Below are positions 44,832-54,073 of a DNA stretch of 64,000 bases, in pieces. The stretch comes from Anaerotignum propionicum DSM 1682 (GTDB taxonomy: Bacteria > Bacillota > Clostridia > Lachnospirales > Anaerotignaceae). Where the stretch lies: contig NZ_CP014223.1 of assembly GCF_001561955.1 (NCBI RefSeq), forward strand, positions 1,984,001 through 2,048,000. Direction: 5' to 3'. The position numbers and the translations under genes are program-made. The stretch's first letter is position 1. Each line of letters begins with the position of its first letter. Under the pieces are notes generated by a model. That model was not told the origin of the DNA and did not search any database. It saw only the letters and a program-made list of their open reading frames with translations.

Positions 44832-46661
44832 TTATCTGCCACCAGCCTTCCCAAACAATTTTTCCTTGTATTTCGGAGCATGAACCAAAAGGTTATATCG
44901 CTCATTACCGCATTTATACAAACATACCCCACGCTGAGGGAACTTGATAAGATTGTATTCACTTTGTTCAATCTGTAAGGTATCCATATAAAACTTTGCA
45001 TCAACAGCACCAGCATTGAAAAGAAATTGGTGTGTGGGGATGGAGAACAACGGTTTTGTCATCTCACGAATGCCCTCAATATTAAAGTCCTCCAAATTCT
45101 GACTGGACAGAATTACGGAGGACTCTTTCTTTCGTACTCTTTTCATAAAGTTTCTGATGTACTCAATGGCGGTCATATTTGTAAGGAATAAATACAGTTC
45201 GTCAATGGCAGCCGCCGTATGCCCCTCAGTAAGAAGTTTGTCACTCATAAAGGATAAAACATTGAAAAGCAAAGCATTTTTCACATTCTTACTTGCATTT
45301 AATAAACCTTTTACTCCAAACACAATAAATCTGTTTGAAGTGATATTGGTGTGTCCGTTAAAGAACTTACACTCTGCACCCTTACACATAGAATGCAGTC
45401 CCAGTAGAATTTCCTGTAACAATTCAGCTGTATAAAGCTGATACTTTGCTTTGTCATAGTCTTTATATTCTTTCTCAGTCAGCGCATAAAGGTCAGACAA
45501 GATGGGATAGTCCTTAGATTCAAGGGATGCAAAGTCGGTGCTATCACTGATATTCAAATTGGAATATAATTTGCCAAGCATAATTTCAATGACATCAATA
45601 TGCCTGTCATCAAAGTCTTTATAGCTACGGAAAAAATCTTTTAAAAAGCTGATGTGCTGACTGAGTTTGGTTGCTTGTCTAAATGCAATGGGTGCATCCT
45701 TATCCTGTGGCGATCCACCGTCGTCCCAACTTTTCGGTTCTAGTGGATTTATCATATACTGCCCATTCATCAAATCCACAAAACAACCACCTAAATTTTC
45801 TGCCAGCTCAGCAAATTCATGTTCTGGATCAAGGCAAATTACACTTTTTCCAGACTCTAAGATATTACACAAAATCAGCTTGAGAAGATAGCTTTTACCT
45901 TGTCCCGAGTTGCCTAATATGAGAATACAAGGATTGGTTTTGTCATCATCTCGCTTATCGAAATCCACAAGAATGTTACTGCCAAACTTATCTCTGCCTA
46001 AATAAAAACCGTTGCTGTCTGTCTTCCCCGAATAATTAAAGGGATACAGATTTGCAACGGATGAAGCTGGGAGTACTCGTTCAAACTGACTGCCAAAAAT
46101 ATTTCTACCTGATGGACCAACACAAAAAAAGCCTTGTTGTTGACGGAGCAACAGCCTATCCACGTTAAGCTTACTTCGAACAAGTTCTGTCAAAACATCA
46201 ATTTGTAATAGCTTTAGGCTGTCGTAGTCCCTTGCAGTCAGTTCAATGTATACTGCACAATGCAAGAGTGGTTCACGATTTCGATGCATTGTTGATACCA
46301 AAGCAACCACATCCTGCAGATTACTTTCAGCCGTGACACTTTCTTGCAAATCGTTAGTGTTTGCAGTGTTCATTCTGTTCTTATTTGTAGCATTATGAAT
46401 GATTCTTTTTTCTTCTATTTGTGTTACCTGCCTTGTATAGATACGCAGTGTCACACCATCTTTCTCACCTAAGTGGCGTAGGATTGCCTGTTCTTCAGTT
46501 ACTGTGGGATACTCACGAAGTGCCCACACACAGCGAAATGTGTTTCCGCAAATAAAATGGTCAGTCTGAAACTTGATGATGCCTGGCGCGATCATGTCAA
46601 TAAAATCCTTAATTTTTGTATCCTCCTTTTGTGGAACCTTTGGCTTTGTTTGCTTTATCAT
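44832..46661 (-). CDS. virB4: VirB4/TrsE-family conjugation ATPase, element 2
   Basis: 609 residues: KDFIDMIAPGIIKFQTDHFICGNTFRCVW at the N-terminus is the TrsE signature. Walker A ILGNSGQGKSYLLKL near residue 255, Walker B AAAIDELYLFL near residue 460, and SSVILSSQNLEDF after it. It drives channel assembly and transport. Shorter than the element-1 VirB4 because its N-terminal function is carried by the separate TrsD-like protein (49631..50212). ATG follows GGAAGTATCCATT. A decayed copy of its 5' end lies at 47649..47750. Confidence 0.94.
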   Translation of the reverse strand: MIKQTKPKVPQKEDTKIKDFIDMIAPGIIKFQTDHFICGNTFRCVWALREYPTVTEEQAILRHLGEKDGVTLRIYTRQVTQIEEKRIIHNATNKNRMNTANTNDLQESVTAESNLQDVVALVSTMHRNREPLLHCAVYIELTARDYDSLKLLQIDVLTELVRSKLNVDRLLLRQQQGFFCVGPSGRNIFGSQFERVLPASSVANLYPFNYSGKTDSNGFYLGRDKFGSNILVDFDKRDDDKTNPCILILGNSGQGKSYLLKLILCNILESGKSVICLDPEHEFAELAENLGGCFVDLMNGQYMINPLEPKSWDDGGSPQDKDAPIAFRQATKLSQHISFLKDFFRSYKDFDDRHIDVIEIMLGKLYSNLNISDSTDFASLESKDYPILSDLYALTEKEYKDYDKAKYQLYTAELLQEILLGLHSMCKGAECKFFNGHTNITSNRFIVFGVKGLLNASKNVKNALLFNVLSFMSDKLLTEGHTAAAIDELYLFLTNMTAIEYIRNFMKRVRKKESSVILSSQNLEDFNIEGIREMTKPLFSIPTHQFLFNAGAVDAKFYMDTLQIEQSEYNLIKFPQRGVCLYKCGNERYNLLVHAPKYKEKLFGKAGGR

Positions 46662-46807
46662 AATGGATACTTCCTTTCTTTTTACTTGGTATCACTGAAA
46701 ATACCGCCACATTTCTGTGACGGTGCTACAATTTCTGGAATTTTCATGGTATTATTAGGTATAAATGTATTTCTTAATTGTTTATATAATTTGAAAGAAG
46801 GGCTAAT

Positions 46808-47569
46808 ATGAAACCGTGGTTTACAATAGACCAAATTGATTCTAAAACACATATTATCAGCGAATATCGTCACTGGGAAGAAACACATTGTTATCTTCTC
46901 CAAGGAAGCGAACATGCGCTTTTGATTGATACAGGGCTTGGTATCTGCGACATATCTGCGGAGGTGATAAAGCTGACCGACAAGCCAGTGACAGCTGTCG
47001 CTACGCATATTCACTGGGATCACATCGGCAGTCACAAACGCTATCCTGATTTTTATGCGCATGAAGCGGAACTCAATTGGCTTTCCGGCGAATTCCCTTT
47101 GAGCATGGATACTATACGTGAAATGGTGCTTGACCGCTGCGATCCACCGGAGGGTTACGATGTCGGCACATATGAGTTCTTTCAGGGAACGCCCACAAGA
47201 GTGCTGCGCGATGGCGACATCATTGATCTTGGCGGCAGGATCATTACAGTATTACACACCCCCGGTCATTCCCCAGGACATATGTGTTTCTGGGAAGCCG
47301 CAAGCGGCTACCTCTTTACTGGAGACCTGGTTTATAAGGACACACTGTTTGCCTATTATCCCTCCACCGATCCCCAGGCATATCTGAACTCATTGGAAAA
47401 AGTTGCGGCGCTGCTTGCAAAGCGAGTGTTGCCGGCGCACCATTCTTTGGATATTCACCCTGAAATACTCGTTCGTATGCGCGATGCGTTCCGCCAACTT
47501 GACAATGAAGGCAAGCTTCATCACGACAGCGGAACGTTCGACTTCGGTGATTGGGCAGTTTGGCTATAA
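46808..47569 (+). CDS. Metallo-beta-lactamase-fold hydrolase (copy 2)
   Basis: 253 residues, clearly paralogous to 34012..34773 along the full length (shared ISEYRHWEETHCYLL, MDTxREMxLDRCDPPEGYDV, YKDTLFAYYPSTDP). Metal motif THIHWDHIGSH, then HTPGHSPGHMCF, TGDLVYKD and PAHHSLD. Its codons are visibly richer in G+C than those of copy 1 and the surrounding ICE genes, suggesting a different donor. It is head to head with virB4, 147 bp apart. Substrate unknown. Confidence 0.9.
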   Translation: MKPWFTIDQIDSKTHIISEYRHWEETHCYLLQGSEHALLIDTGLGICDISAEVIKLTDKPVTAVATHIHWDHIGSHKRYPDFYAHEAELNWLSGEFPLSMDTIREMVLDRCDPPEGYDVGTYEFFQGTPTRVLRDGDIIDLGGRIITVLHTPGHSPGHMCFWEAASGYLFTGDLVYKDTLFAYYPSTDPQAYLNSLEKVAALLAKRVLPAHHSLDIHPEILVRMRDAFRQLDNEGKLHHDSGTFDFGDWAVWL

Positions 47570-47582
47570 CCTTGCCAAACAA

Positions 47583-47627
47583 GCAAAATGGAAGCTGATG
47601 TACTGCGTCAGCTTCCCATTGCTTTTT
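47583..47627 (+). terminator. Terminator after MBL copy 2
   Basis: GGAAGCTGA / TCAGCTTCC with flanking GCAA/TTGC pairs, then TTTTTCATC. Confidence 0.8.
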
Positions 47628-47648
47628 CATCGTCTAAAACTACCTTGT

Positions 47649-47750
47649 CAGGTATCCACGAAGTGCCCAGACACAATGAATTTCCGCAAATAAAAATCTA
47701 CATTAGATTTAATTCCCGCTAGAGCAATCATATCTAAAAATATTTTGATT
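47649..47750 (-). pseudogene. Decayed duplicate of the virB4 5' end
   Basis: DNA similar to codons about 18-52 of the intact virB4 (46508..46613): shared CACGAAGTGCCCA.ACACA and TTTCCGCAAATAAAA. It reads LDMIALAGIKSNVDFYLRKF in one frame before shifting. Same orientation as virB4; it has lost start and frame. Confidence 0.8.
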
Positions 47751-47807
47751 TGACTGCTTAGTTCAGCTGCAATCCTTTGATTTTCAGTCCTCTCTCTATT
47801 TTATTTC

Positions 47808-47838
47808 AAAAAAGCAACCTCTCGAATGAAGTTGCTTT
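47808..47838 (-). terminator. Terminator after acetyltransferase gene
   Basis: AAAGCAACTT / AGGTTGCTTT stem with 8-base loop, then TTTTTTGAAAT. Confidence 0.8.
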
Positions 47839-47891
47839 AGGTTAATTGATATTTTGTTTTATTAAGGTATTTAGGCTTTGGGTGGTATTAC

Positions 47892-48362
47892 TCATAATTT
47901 GTAGTTATGAACTTTAAGTTTTAAACCATCACGTTCTATTAATTCTTCTGAAAACTGTTCAAAACCAAACTTCTTTAAGATTTTTTCACTTGCCACATTA
48001 TCAACTAATACATCTGCAAACAATTTTACATTTTTATATTTCTGCTTCATGTAGTCAAGTAACCACTTTGTAGCAATGGTGGCGTTTCCTTGTCCCCATG
48101 ATGATTTGCAAAACTGATAGAATAACCCATATTGCAGGTTCTCTTTGTTTATTGGTGGACAACCAATAATTCCAATGAGCTCTCCGTTTTGGATTACTGC
48201 AAAAACATCTAAAGGCTTAAATATCTCAATTCTGTTTTCAACATCCTCTAAAGTACATGGAAGTTTCATGTTAGTGTACTGAATAACATCTGCATCTGCC
48301 CAAATATTTAATAAACCCTCTGCATGACAAATATCAAGATTTTTATATTGCAGCTCACTCAT
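47892..48362 (-). CDS. GNAT acetyltransferase (RimJ/RimL-like)
   Basis: 156 residues. Acetyl-CoA binding motif A region SSWGQGNATIATKWLLDYM and the end VDNVASEKILKKFGFEQF are typical GNAT features. It transfers an acetyl group to an amine on a protein or drug; substrate not predictable. Cargo between TrsD-like and virB4 genes. ATG follows GGGGGTGCAAT. Confidence 0.85.
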   Translation of the reverse strand: MSELQYKNLDICHAEGLLNIWADADVIQYTNMKLPCTLEDVENRIEIFKPLDVFAVIQNGELIGIIGCPPINKENLQYGLFYQFCKSSWGQGNATIATKWLLDYMKQKYKNVKLFADVLVDNVASEKILKKFGFEQFSEELIERDGLKLKVHNYKL

Positions 48363-48505
48363 ATTGCACCCCCTGGTATCTAAATAATAAGCATTCTTAT
48401 TTTGAGAGCTTCCTTTTCTGATAAGTTATTCGGCATTAAAGTGTCTGCTCTAATTTTTCAAGTCAAACAGAATTTTAATGGTATACCTTTTTAACATTAT
48501 AAAAC

Positions 48506-49354
48506 TTATTTATCCTTGTAAAAAGCTTCGATTGCTCTAGCGGCAAACTCAGAGAAGCCTTCACCATATTTTTCATCAAAAAACTTCTTTTCTCTTTCAC
48601 CCCGATAGTTGGCCGCCATAGACAACATCATACCAGTTTCATGTTTTACTTGCGTAAACTGTTTCATAACAAAACCATACTCACCAATTATCTGCTTAAC
48701 TTCAAATGAATCTACAGGATAATCTTTCTGTTCACTTAGCTTTTTCTCAATCGCCCCTAGTTTTTTTCCAAAAGCCTCGCCCACCTCTTTACTTGGAGGG
48801 TTATTCATAGCGTTGAAAGCACTTTCTTTATCCCCATACCACTCGACCATTTTCTGATAGCCTTTTTGCATATCCTCTTTTGAACAACGCTCCACATAAT
48901 GCTTTTGCCACTGTTCAATTCCACCAAATTCCTTTATAATAATCTCCTTCATGTTGTTCGGCATATGGTCTAGTGTTGTTTGACATAGTTCTTCAATTTC
49001 CGTCTTTGTAAATATTGCAAAATCCATCTTATTTTCTCCTTTCAGAATGTCATCGATACTGGCAATCAGGCATTCCATCCTCTCCTTTTTTGCCACTAAC
49101 ATTTTCCTCTGCATTTGCAGAATCTTATTTCTATCAAGAGAAGGATTACACATCACTGTTCTGATTTCTTTCAACGGAATATCAAATTCTCTGAAAAACA
49201 AAATCTGTTGTAATGTTTCCAGTGCCTTTTCGTCATAAAGACGGTATCCAGCATCGCTCTTCTCTGTCGGATTCAAAAGCCCAATCTCATCATAATAGTG
49301 AAGTGTACGCACACTAATACCTGTCAAATCTGATATTTCCTTTACTGTCCTCAT
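48506..49354 (-). CDS. MerR-family regulator with TipAS drug-binding domain
   Basis: 282 residues; start 49354 (MRTVKEISDLTGISVRTLHYY) lies 9 nt from GGAGG, whereas an ATG six bases earlier is too close. N-terminal MerR HTH with YYDEIGLLNPTEKSDAGYRLY, a coiled-coil dimer helix (about 85-115), and a C-terminal TipAS antibiotic-recognition domain (EFGGIEQWQKHYVERCSKEDMQKGYQKMVEWYGD). It probably senses a peptide antibiotic or other ligand and activates its own promoter (49386..49416). Confidence 0.9.
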   Translation of the reverse strand: MRTVKEISDLTGISVRTLHYYDEIGLLNPTEKSDAGYRLYDEKALETLQQILFFREFDIPLKEIRTVMCNPSLDRNKILQMQRKMLVAKKERMECLIASIDDILKGENKMDFAIFTKTEIEELCQTTLDHMPNNMKEIIIKEFGGIEQWQKHYVERCSKEDMQKGYQKMVEWYGDKESAFNAMNNPPSKEVGEAFGKKLGAIEKKLSEQKDYPVDSFEVKQIIGEYGFVMKQFTQVKHETGMMLSMAANYRGEREKKFFDEKYGEGFSEFAARAIEAFYKDK

Positions 49355-49385
49355 TGTCATATGCCTCCTTTCTCCTGATAAAACC

Positions 49386-49416
49386 ACTTTAATCTATGAC
49401 GTTCCGTAGGGGTCAA
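49386..49416 (-). promoter_or_regulatory. MerR-type promoter with 19-bp spacer
   Basis: TTGACC (-35) and TAAAGT (-10) separated by exactly 19 bases that contain a partial dyad (CTACGGA...TCATAG). The overlong spacer is the hallmark of promoters activated by MerR proteins; it precedes the merR gene itself. Confidence 0.7.
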
Positions 49417-49630
49417 GGCTTTTTTAATATTTAATTGTTAAATGAATAGTTAAATTCTTGATTGCACTAGTAAATTCGTGTTTGATGATTTTAGTCTTGC
49501 ACAGAAAAACCTCTACCACACAGCGAATTAAAATTGAGCTATTTAAGTTGATGCACTTGTTTTGTATAGATTTTTAGGTTTGAGTCGAGGTCATTATACC
49601 GCTTTAGTCAGATGTTTTCAATGAGAAGCC

Positions 49631-50212
49631 TTACGCATCACCCAGCACCATCCACCTATCACCATCAAAATCCTCATACCTATCAGTAGTAACATTCTGT
49701 TCAAAGTACACTCCCAAAATTCTTTTAATATCCGCATTATCCGCTCGTCTTGCTGTAAAGCCCTGATCCTTTAGGCTCTTTTCTATACGAGATAAATACG
49801 GAAACACGTCACTTTCTTTTTCATTTTTCAATCGAATGATTATGAGAAATTCTCGAGCAGTAGCCATCTGCACTTGCATTCGGTCAAGATTGGTGCTATC
49901 TTGCATTAAAAGTTTTCGTATCATCGGATTTTCCTCTTCCTCTATACGATTTTTCAGATACTCCTTATTGTCATCAAAATTCTCTTTGGAATTAAGGCAG
50001 AGCATTTCAATTTCTGCAATACCTTTCAGTACCGTCATCAGTGCATATATTCTACTGCTTACACTGCTTTCCGAAAGTACAGAGATATTGGTTGGGTGGA
50101 TGATGAAATATACAAGTTCACCATATGGCGTAACAAGGCTGTAATCAGTAATTTCCGTAATTCCCATCAGTTCTCTTGTGGAATTTTTATGTTTTTCTCT
50201 CTGTTTTTTCAT
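49631..50212 (-). CDS. TrsD-like conjugation protein (separate VirB4 N-domain)
   Basis: 193 residues. ITEITDYSLVTPYGELVYFIIHPTNISVLSESSVSSRIYALMTVLKGI and the ending FEQNVTTDRYEDFDGDRWMVLG resemble the N-terminal part of VirB4-type proteins that in Gram-positive systems is encoded separately as TrsD/TraD. No ATPase motif. It lies between PrgI-like and virB4 in the usual gene order, now separated from virB4 by cargo. Confidence 0.7.
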   Translation of the reverse strand: MKKQREKHKNSTRELMGITEITDYSLVTPYGELVYFIIHPTNISVLSESSVSSRIYALMTVLKGIAEIEMLCLNSKENFDDNKEYLKNRIEEEENPMIRKLLMQDSTNLDRMQVQMATAREFLIIIRLKNEKESDVFPYLSRIEKSLKDQGFTARRADNADIKRILGVYFEQNVTTDRYEDFDGDRWMVLGDA

Positions 50213-50297
50213 ACTTAATAATTTCCTTTCTACATTTGTCTTTCTGGATAATCAGGTCGTGATTTGCTCTTGGTTCAAACAAAATATGGGTGCAGCA

Positions 50298-50555
50298 TTA
50301 TGCTGCCCATTCATATGTCTGTGGCTTTAAAATAAAAAAGGATACAGCATATCGGATAAAATCCAAGATACTCATATCCTCAATGCGAATGCTTAAAAAA
50401 GCATATGCCGCAGTAATCACAACTGGGAATAGGATGCCTGTTTGAGCAAGGGCAAAAACAGAAATAAGCAATCCTATTCCAATGATTCCAATGTCACGCA
50501 GTTCCCACAGCCATAGTGTTGCTTTTGCTTTTAAGTTATCAGGATACATATACAT
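50298..50555 (-). CDS. PrgI/TcpE-like small membrane protein
   Basis: 85 residues from ATG 50555 (MYMYPDNLKAKATLWLWELRD) behind GAGGAAAG; a longer frame reaching 50774 reads IS110 flank and is rejected. Two membrane segments (IGIIGIGLLISVFALAQTG and LFPVVITAAYAFLSIRI). Small channel component before the TrsD-like gene. Confidence 0.75.
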   Translation of the reverse strand: MYMYPDNLKAKATLWLWELRDIGIIGIGLLISVFALAQTGILFPVVITAAYAFLSIRIEDMSILDFIRYAVSFFILKPQTYEWAA

Positions 50556-50579
50556 TTTAACTTTCCTCACTCGTATTAT

Positions 50580-50860
50580 ATAGTAGTAGTGTTTATAGTC
50601 CCTCTCCAAGGACCGTATATACTGCTTTCCATAGCCTCTCTTTACCTTTTCTATAGGTATGGCTATGATATATAAGATACTGTGGATTGGTTTTTCCTCT
50701 CTACCACTTGATGGTTTCAGAAAGTGTCCAACCACAGTCTCTTTGTTTGATTGTTGATCAGTTAGATACCGCATGACGGTTTATTTAGAACGAGTTCACA
50801 ACTACGAAGAGCACCTGTGGGTTCTAAACAGTGTCAAATACACATTGAAGGAGATTTTTA
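50580..50860 (+). ncRNA. Candidate IS110 bridge RNA region
   Basis: Long untranslated left end before the transposase with several short inverted segments (e.g. CCATAGCC...GGCTATG around 50632..50674; CTGTGG...CCACAG near 50681..50737). IS110 elements of the non-IS1111 type encode the bridge RNA here. Position-based inference; loops were not assigned. Confidence 0.4.
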
Positions 50861-52035
50861 TGATTTACGTAGGTATTGATATTGCCAAAGATAAGCATGA
50901 TTGCTTTATCGCTAATTCAGATGGTGAAGTGCTCTTTAATTCTTTTACCATTCCAAACAACAGAGAGGGCTTTGATGAACTCTATCAGAAGATTGAATCC
51001 GTTTCAGATGATATGACTAAAGTAAAAGTAGGACTGGAAGCCACTGGACACTACAGCTATAACATCTTGGGATATCTTCTTGATAAAGGTTGCCCGACCT
51101 TTCTTATCAATCCGTTACTTACTAGTCTTTACAGAAAAAGCCTAAGCCTTAGAAAGACCAAAACGGATAAAGTGGATGCCCATACGATTGCTACCATGCT
51201 CATGTCTGATGTTGACTTAAAATCCTACTCAGACACATCTTACCACAATGAACAACTCAAGTCACTTACACGCTATCGGTTTGATAAAGTAAAAGAACGT
51301 GCAAAACTCAAAACGTCCGTTGCTCGGCTTATGGTGATTCTCTTCCCTGAACTAGAGAAACTCGTTCCTTCTCTTCATATTGCCTCTGTCTATGCTATGA
51401 TGAGCGAATTCCCATCTGCAAAGGCTATCTCCCATGCTCACCTGACTAGACTTACCCACCTTTTAGAACTGGCTTCCAAAGGGCATTATTCCAAAGACAA
51501 AGCAACTCTCATTCGGGAAGCAGCTCGACAATCCATCGGCTCGGATATGCCAGCTAAATCTTTGGAACTAAGGCACACCATCAAATTAATTAATGAACTA
51601 TCCTCTGAGATTGACGAAATCGAATTTCACATCAAGGCAATTATGACTGACATAAACTCGCCCATCACAACGATTCCAGGAATCAACCTGCGTATGGGAG
51701 CAATGATTCTTGCGGAAATCGGTGACTTTAATCGGTTTGATTCTCCAGACAAGATACTTGCCTATGCTGGATTATCCCCTTCTACATACCAATCTGGCCA
51801 GTTGGAATCTTCCTACTCACATATGGAGAAGCGTGATTCCAGATATTTGCGATACGCTCTATTTAATGCTGCCAAGTTTGTTTGTATTTGGGATCCTACT
51901 TTTTCTGCCTATCTGGCAAAGAAACGTGCGGAAGGTAAGCATTACAATGTTGCGGTATCCCATGCTGCTAAAAAGCTCGTAAGAGTGATTTACCAACTTG
52001 AAAAGACAAAACGGCCATACCTCAAAGCATCCTAA
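50861..52035 (+). CDS. IS110-family transposase (DEDD recombinase)
   Basis: 391 residues from ATG 50861 behind AAGGAGATTTTT. N-terminal RuvC-like DEDD domain: YVGIDIAKDKHDCF, GLEATGHY and KTDKVDAHTIA. C-terminal Tnp domain: ITTIPGINLRMGAMILAEIGDFNRF and GLSPSTYQSG with the conserved Ser. All expected motifs are present; likely active. A longer frame from 50773 has no ribosome site. Confidence 0.93.
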
Positions 52036-52154
52036 ATTGGTGTAAATAAATATCTCCTTTTTGAGCACCTGCAAAGATGCTCTATTTGTCATGCAGTTTT
52101 CAAGGTGCTGATTTATAAAAAATGCTTTTCAATATTTTTATCATAAATACAATT

Positions 52155-53390
52155 TTAGTCTTGACTTTTAATAGTTAGACTTTCTTCCTTGGATTTTCCC
52201 AAGAAAAAAGCAATTCCCCGGAGAACAAAGTCTACGCATGGAATTGCCACACTGTTTCCAAGTGCCTTGTATCTTGGCGAATCTGAGGCTTTTGGTATAT
52301 TTGTCCAATCCACGGGAAAGCCTTGCAGTCTTTCACATTCAAGAGGTGTCAGCCTACGGACAAGGTTACGTGATACTGCAAGATTTTCACTTCCTCCACC
52401 ATTGTCACCGCCTTCCGCTCTTAAAGTGCTACAACCTTCCTTGTAATCTGCAAATGCAGACTGTCCATAGATGGTGCTTTGGCTATCAATAATACACTTA
52501 TCTTGGCTGACATATTGATTGCCTGCACCTTTCAAATCACCATTACATAATGTTCCTACTACATCTTGATAAGGTTCAGGCTTATAGATGGCATGAATAT
52601 CCGACGTTGTAAGGGTATAACTGATATCTTTCTGCACCCCTTGACCGTTGCCACCGTTATGATCTTGGCGGTTAATCGTATTGCTGGCAATGCAATAGCT
52701 TTCCTGTACTATAGCAATTCCACCTTGGTTTTTACTTGGATCTGGGTTTCCAGTATCAAGGGTTCGTGATTTATCTGTTTTCCGACACCCTGATAATGAG
52801 TTATTAGATTTCATTGAATTGCTGTCTTTGCTATCCAAGCTATACGCAACGGGCTTTGAAACAAGAGGAATATTATTGCCACCTGTTCCATAGACTGCTG
52901 CCACTGTGGGTGCAACTTTCAGCGGTCCGTTATATCTGCAATCCTTTCCGTGATTATCAAACAGTACAGGCTGATTTTCTCCCCTTGTTCCGGCAGCTGA
53001 TGTAATGATCCGGCAAAAATTTTCACAAATTGCCTTGCCTACTTGCTGACTTCCCAAAACAATGGGAAGATTCCCACCCATGTTGGCTCTTAATGTGGCT
53101 GTTATGTTTTCGGTAATATCCATGCGATTTCCACCTTGGTCATTTAAACAAAACATTGGTTCTGTAACAAAGGTCTGCATCTGCATATTCTGTGTTTCCA
53201 TCAATGCACCCGAAAGATTTTCAAGATCAATTCCTTCATCCCTTTGATTAATGTGATAAGATTTCATGTCGTTCATACTTGATAGACTGCTATTATCTGC
53301 CTGTGTAATTCCGGCTTGTATTTCCAATGCTGTTTTTAATTGTTTAGGCAACTCCTTACCCCTTGATTTTGCTCGTCTAAGTATTCCCAA
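52155..53390 (-). pseudogene. DNA cytosine-C5 methyltransferase, C-terminal part after frameshift
   Basis: Continuation of the gene starting at 54039, in another frame. It holds the large variable target-recognition region (ITATLRANMGGNLPIVL, several Gly/Asn-rich phage-type segments) and the closing motifs LTPLECERLQGFPVDWTN and SPRYKALGNSVAIPCVDFVL (motifs IX/X). It has no own start signal. One indel near 53380 separates it from motifs I-VIII. Confidence 0.78.
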
Positions 53391-54039
53391 GCAAGCGGTC
53401 TTGCTCAAATAGTATTTGGGGAGCGGCGTGTCCTCCAAAATCTGCGACAAGAAAGATTCTTTTGCGTCTTTGGGCGACACCCCAGTATTGAGCATCGAGA
53501 ACTCTCCAAGCAAGAGAGAATTCTCCTCCCAAAATGCACCCAGCAGGTTTCCATACCCCTCCCGCAGGTCGAGGTACAGATACGGTGTCGTCTGCAATTC
53601 GAACGGTCTCTTCAATAACCGCTTTGAAATCTTCTCCATCCTGAGAGGAGAAGGCTCCGGGGACATTTTCCCAAACGAAGAATCGAGGTCGAATAAGGTC
53701 ATTTGCTTTTCCGTCTTTTCCATTGGCACACCTCATTTCTTTTGTTATTCTAATCTGCTCCATAAAGAGTCCGGAACGTTCACCCTCAAGTCCTGCTCTT
53801 TTTCCTGCTACAGATAAATCCTGACAAGGTGAGCCTCCACAAATAATATCCACAACAGGAAGCTTGCTACCATCAAGCTTTGTAATGTCACCAACATGGA
53901 GCATTTGGGGGAAACGAATTCTTGTAACTTGGATGGGAAAACTTTCGATTTCACTGGCCCACAGAGGAACAATTCCGTTGTGAACTGCGGCAAGGGGAAA
54001 TCCGCCAATCCCATCAAAAAGGCTTCCCATTGTAAACAT
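53377..54039 (-). CDS. DNA cytosine-C5 methyltransferase, N-terminal part
   Basis: 220 residues: motif I GSLFDGIGGFPLAAVHNG, motif IV GGSPCQDLSVAGKRAG with the catalytic Cys, motif VI FVWENVPGAFSS and motif VIII-like RRKRIFLVADFGG. The frame stops at LLGNT just where relatives continue; the rest is at 52155..53390. As it stands the protein lacks target recognition and motif X, so it is probably inactive unless frameshifting occurs. Cargo of element 2, starting 34 nt after virB6. Confidence 0.85.
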   Translation of the reverse strand: MFTMGSLFDGIGGFPLAAVHNGIVPLWASEIESFPIQVTRIRFPQMLHVGDITKLDGSKLPVVDIICGGSPCQDLSVAGKRAGLEGERSGLFMEQIRITKEMRCANGKDGKANDLIRPRFFVWENVPGAFSSQDGEDFKAVIEETVRIADDTVSVPRPAGGVWKPAGCILGGEFSLAWRVLDAQYWGVAQRRKRIFLVADFGGHAAPQILFEQDRLLGNT

Positions 54040-54073
54040 TCAAATCATCTCCATTCTATAAGCACTTTCCTTT

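Larger units (their letters stand above)
50570..52150 (+). mobile_element. IS110-family insertion sequence (approximate ends)
   Basis: The transposase with about 290 bp of non-coding left end and up to 115 bp of right end lies between PrgI-like and DNA methyltransferase genes. The family has no long terminal inverted repeats, so the ends cannot be fixed by eye; they must lie between 50570 and 50860 and between 52036 and 52150. Confidence 0.75.

Noticed and set aside
43100-47900. Possibility that the MBL genes are resistance beta-lactamases
   Set aside because: No signal peptide, and the sequence is closer to general glyoxalase II/lactonase-like folds; no basis for a carbapenemase call.
50298-50774. 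158-codon frame for the PrgI-like gene
   Set aside because: The first 73 codons read the IS110 left end; the proper start is 50555 with its own ribosome site.
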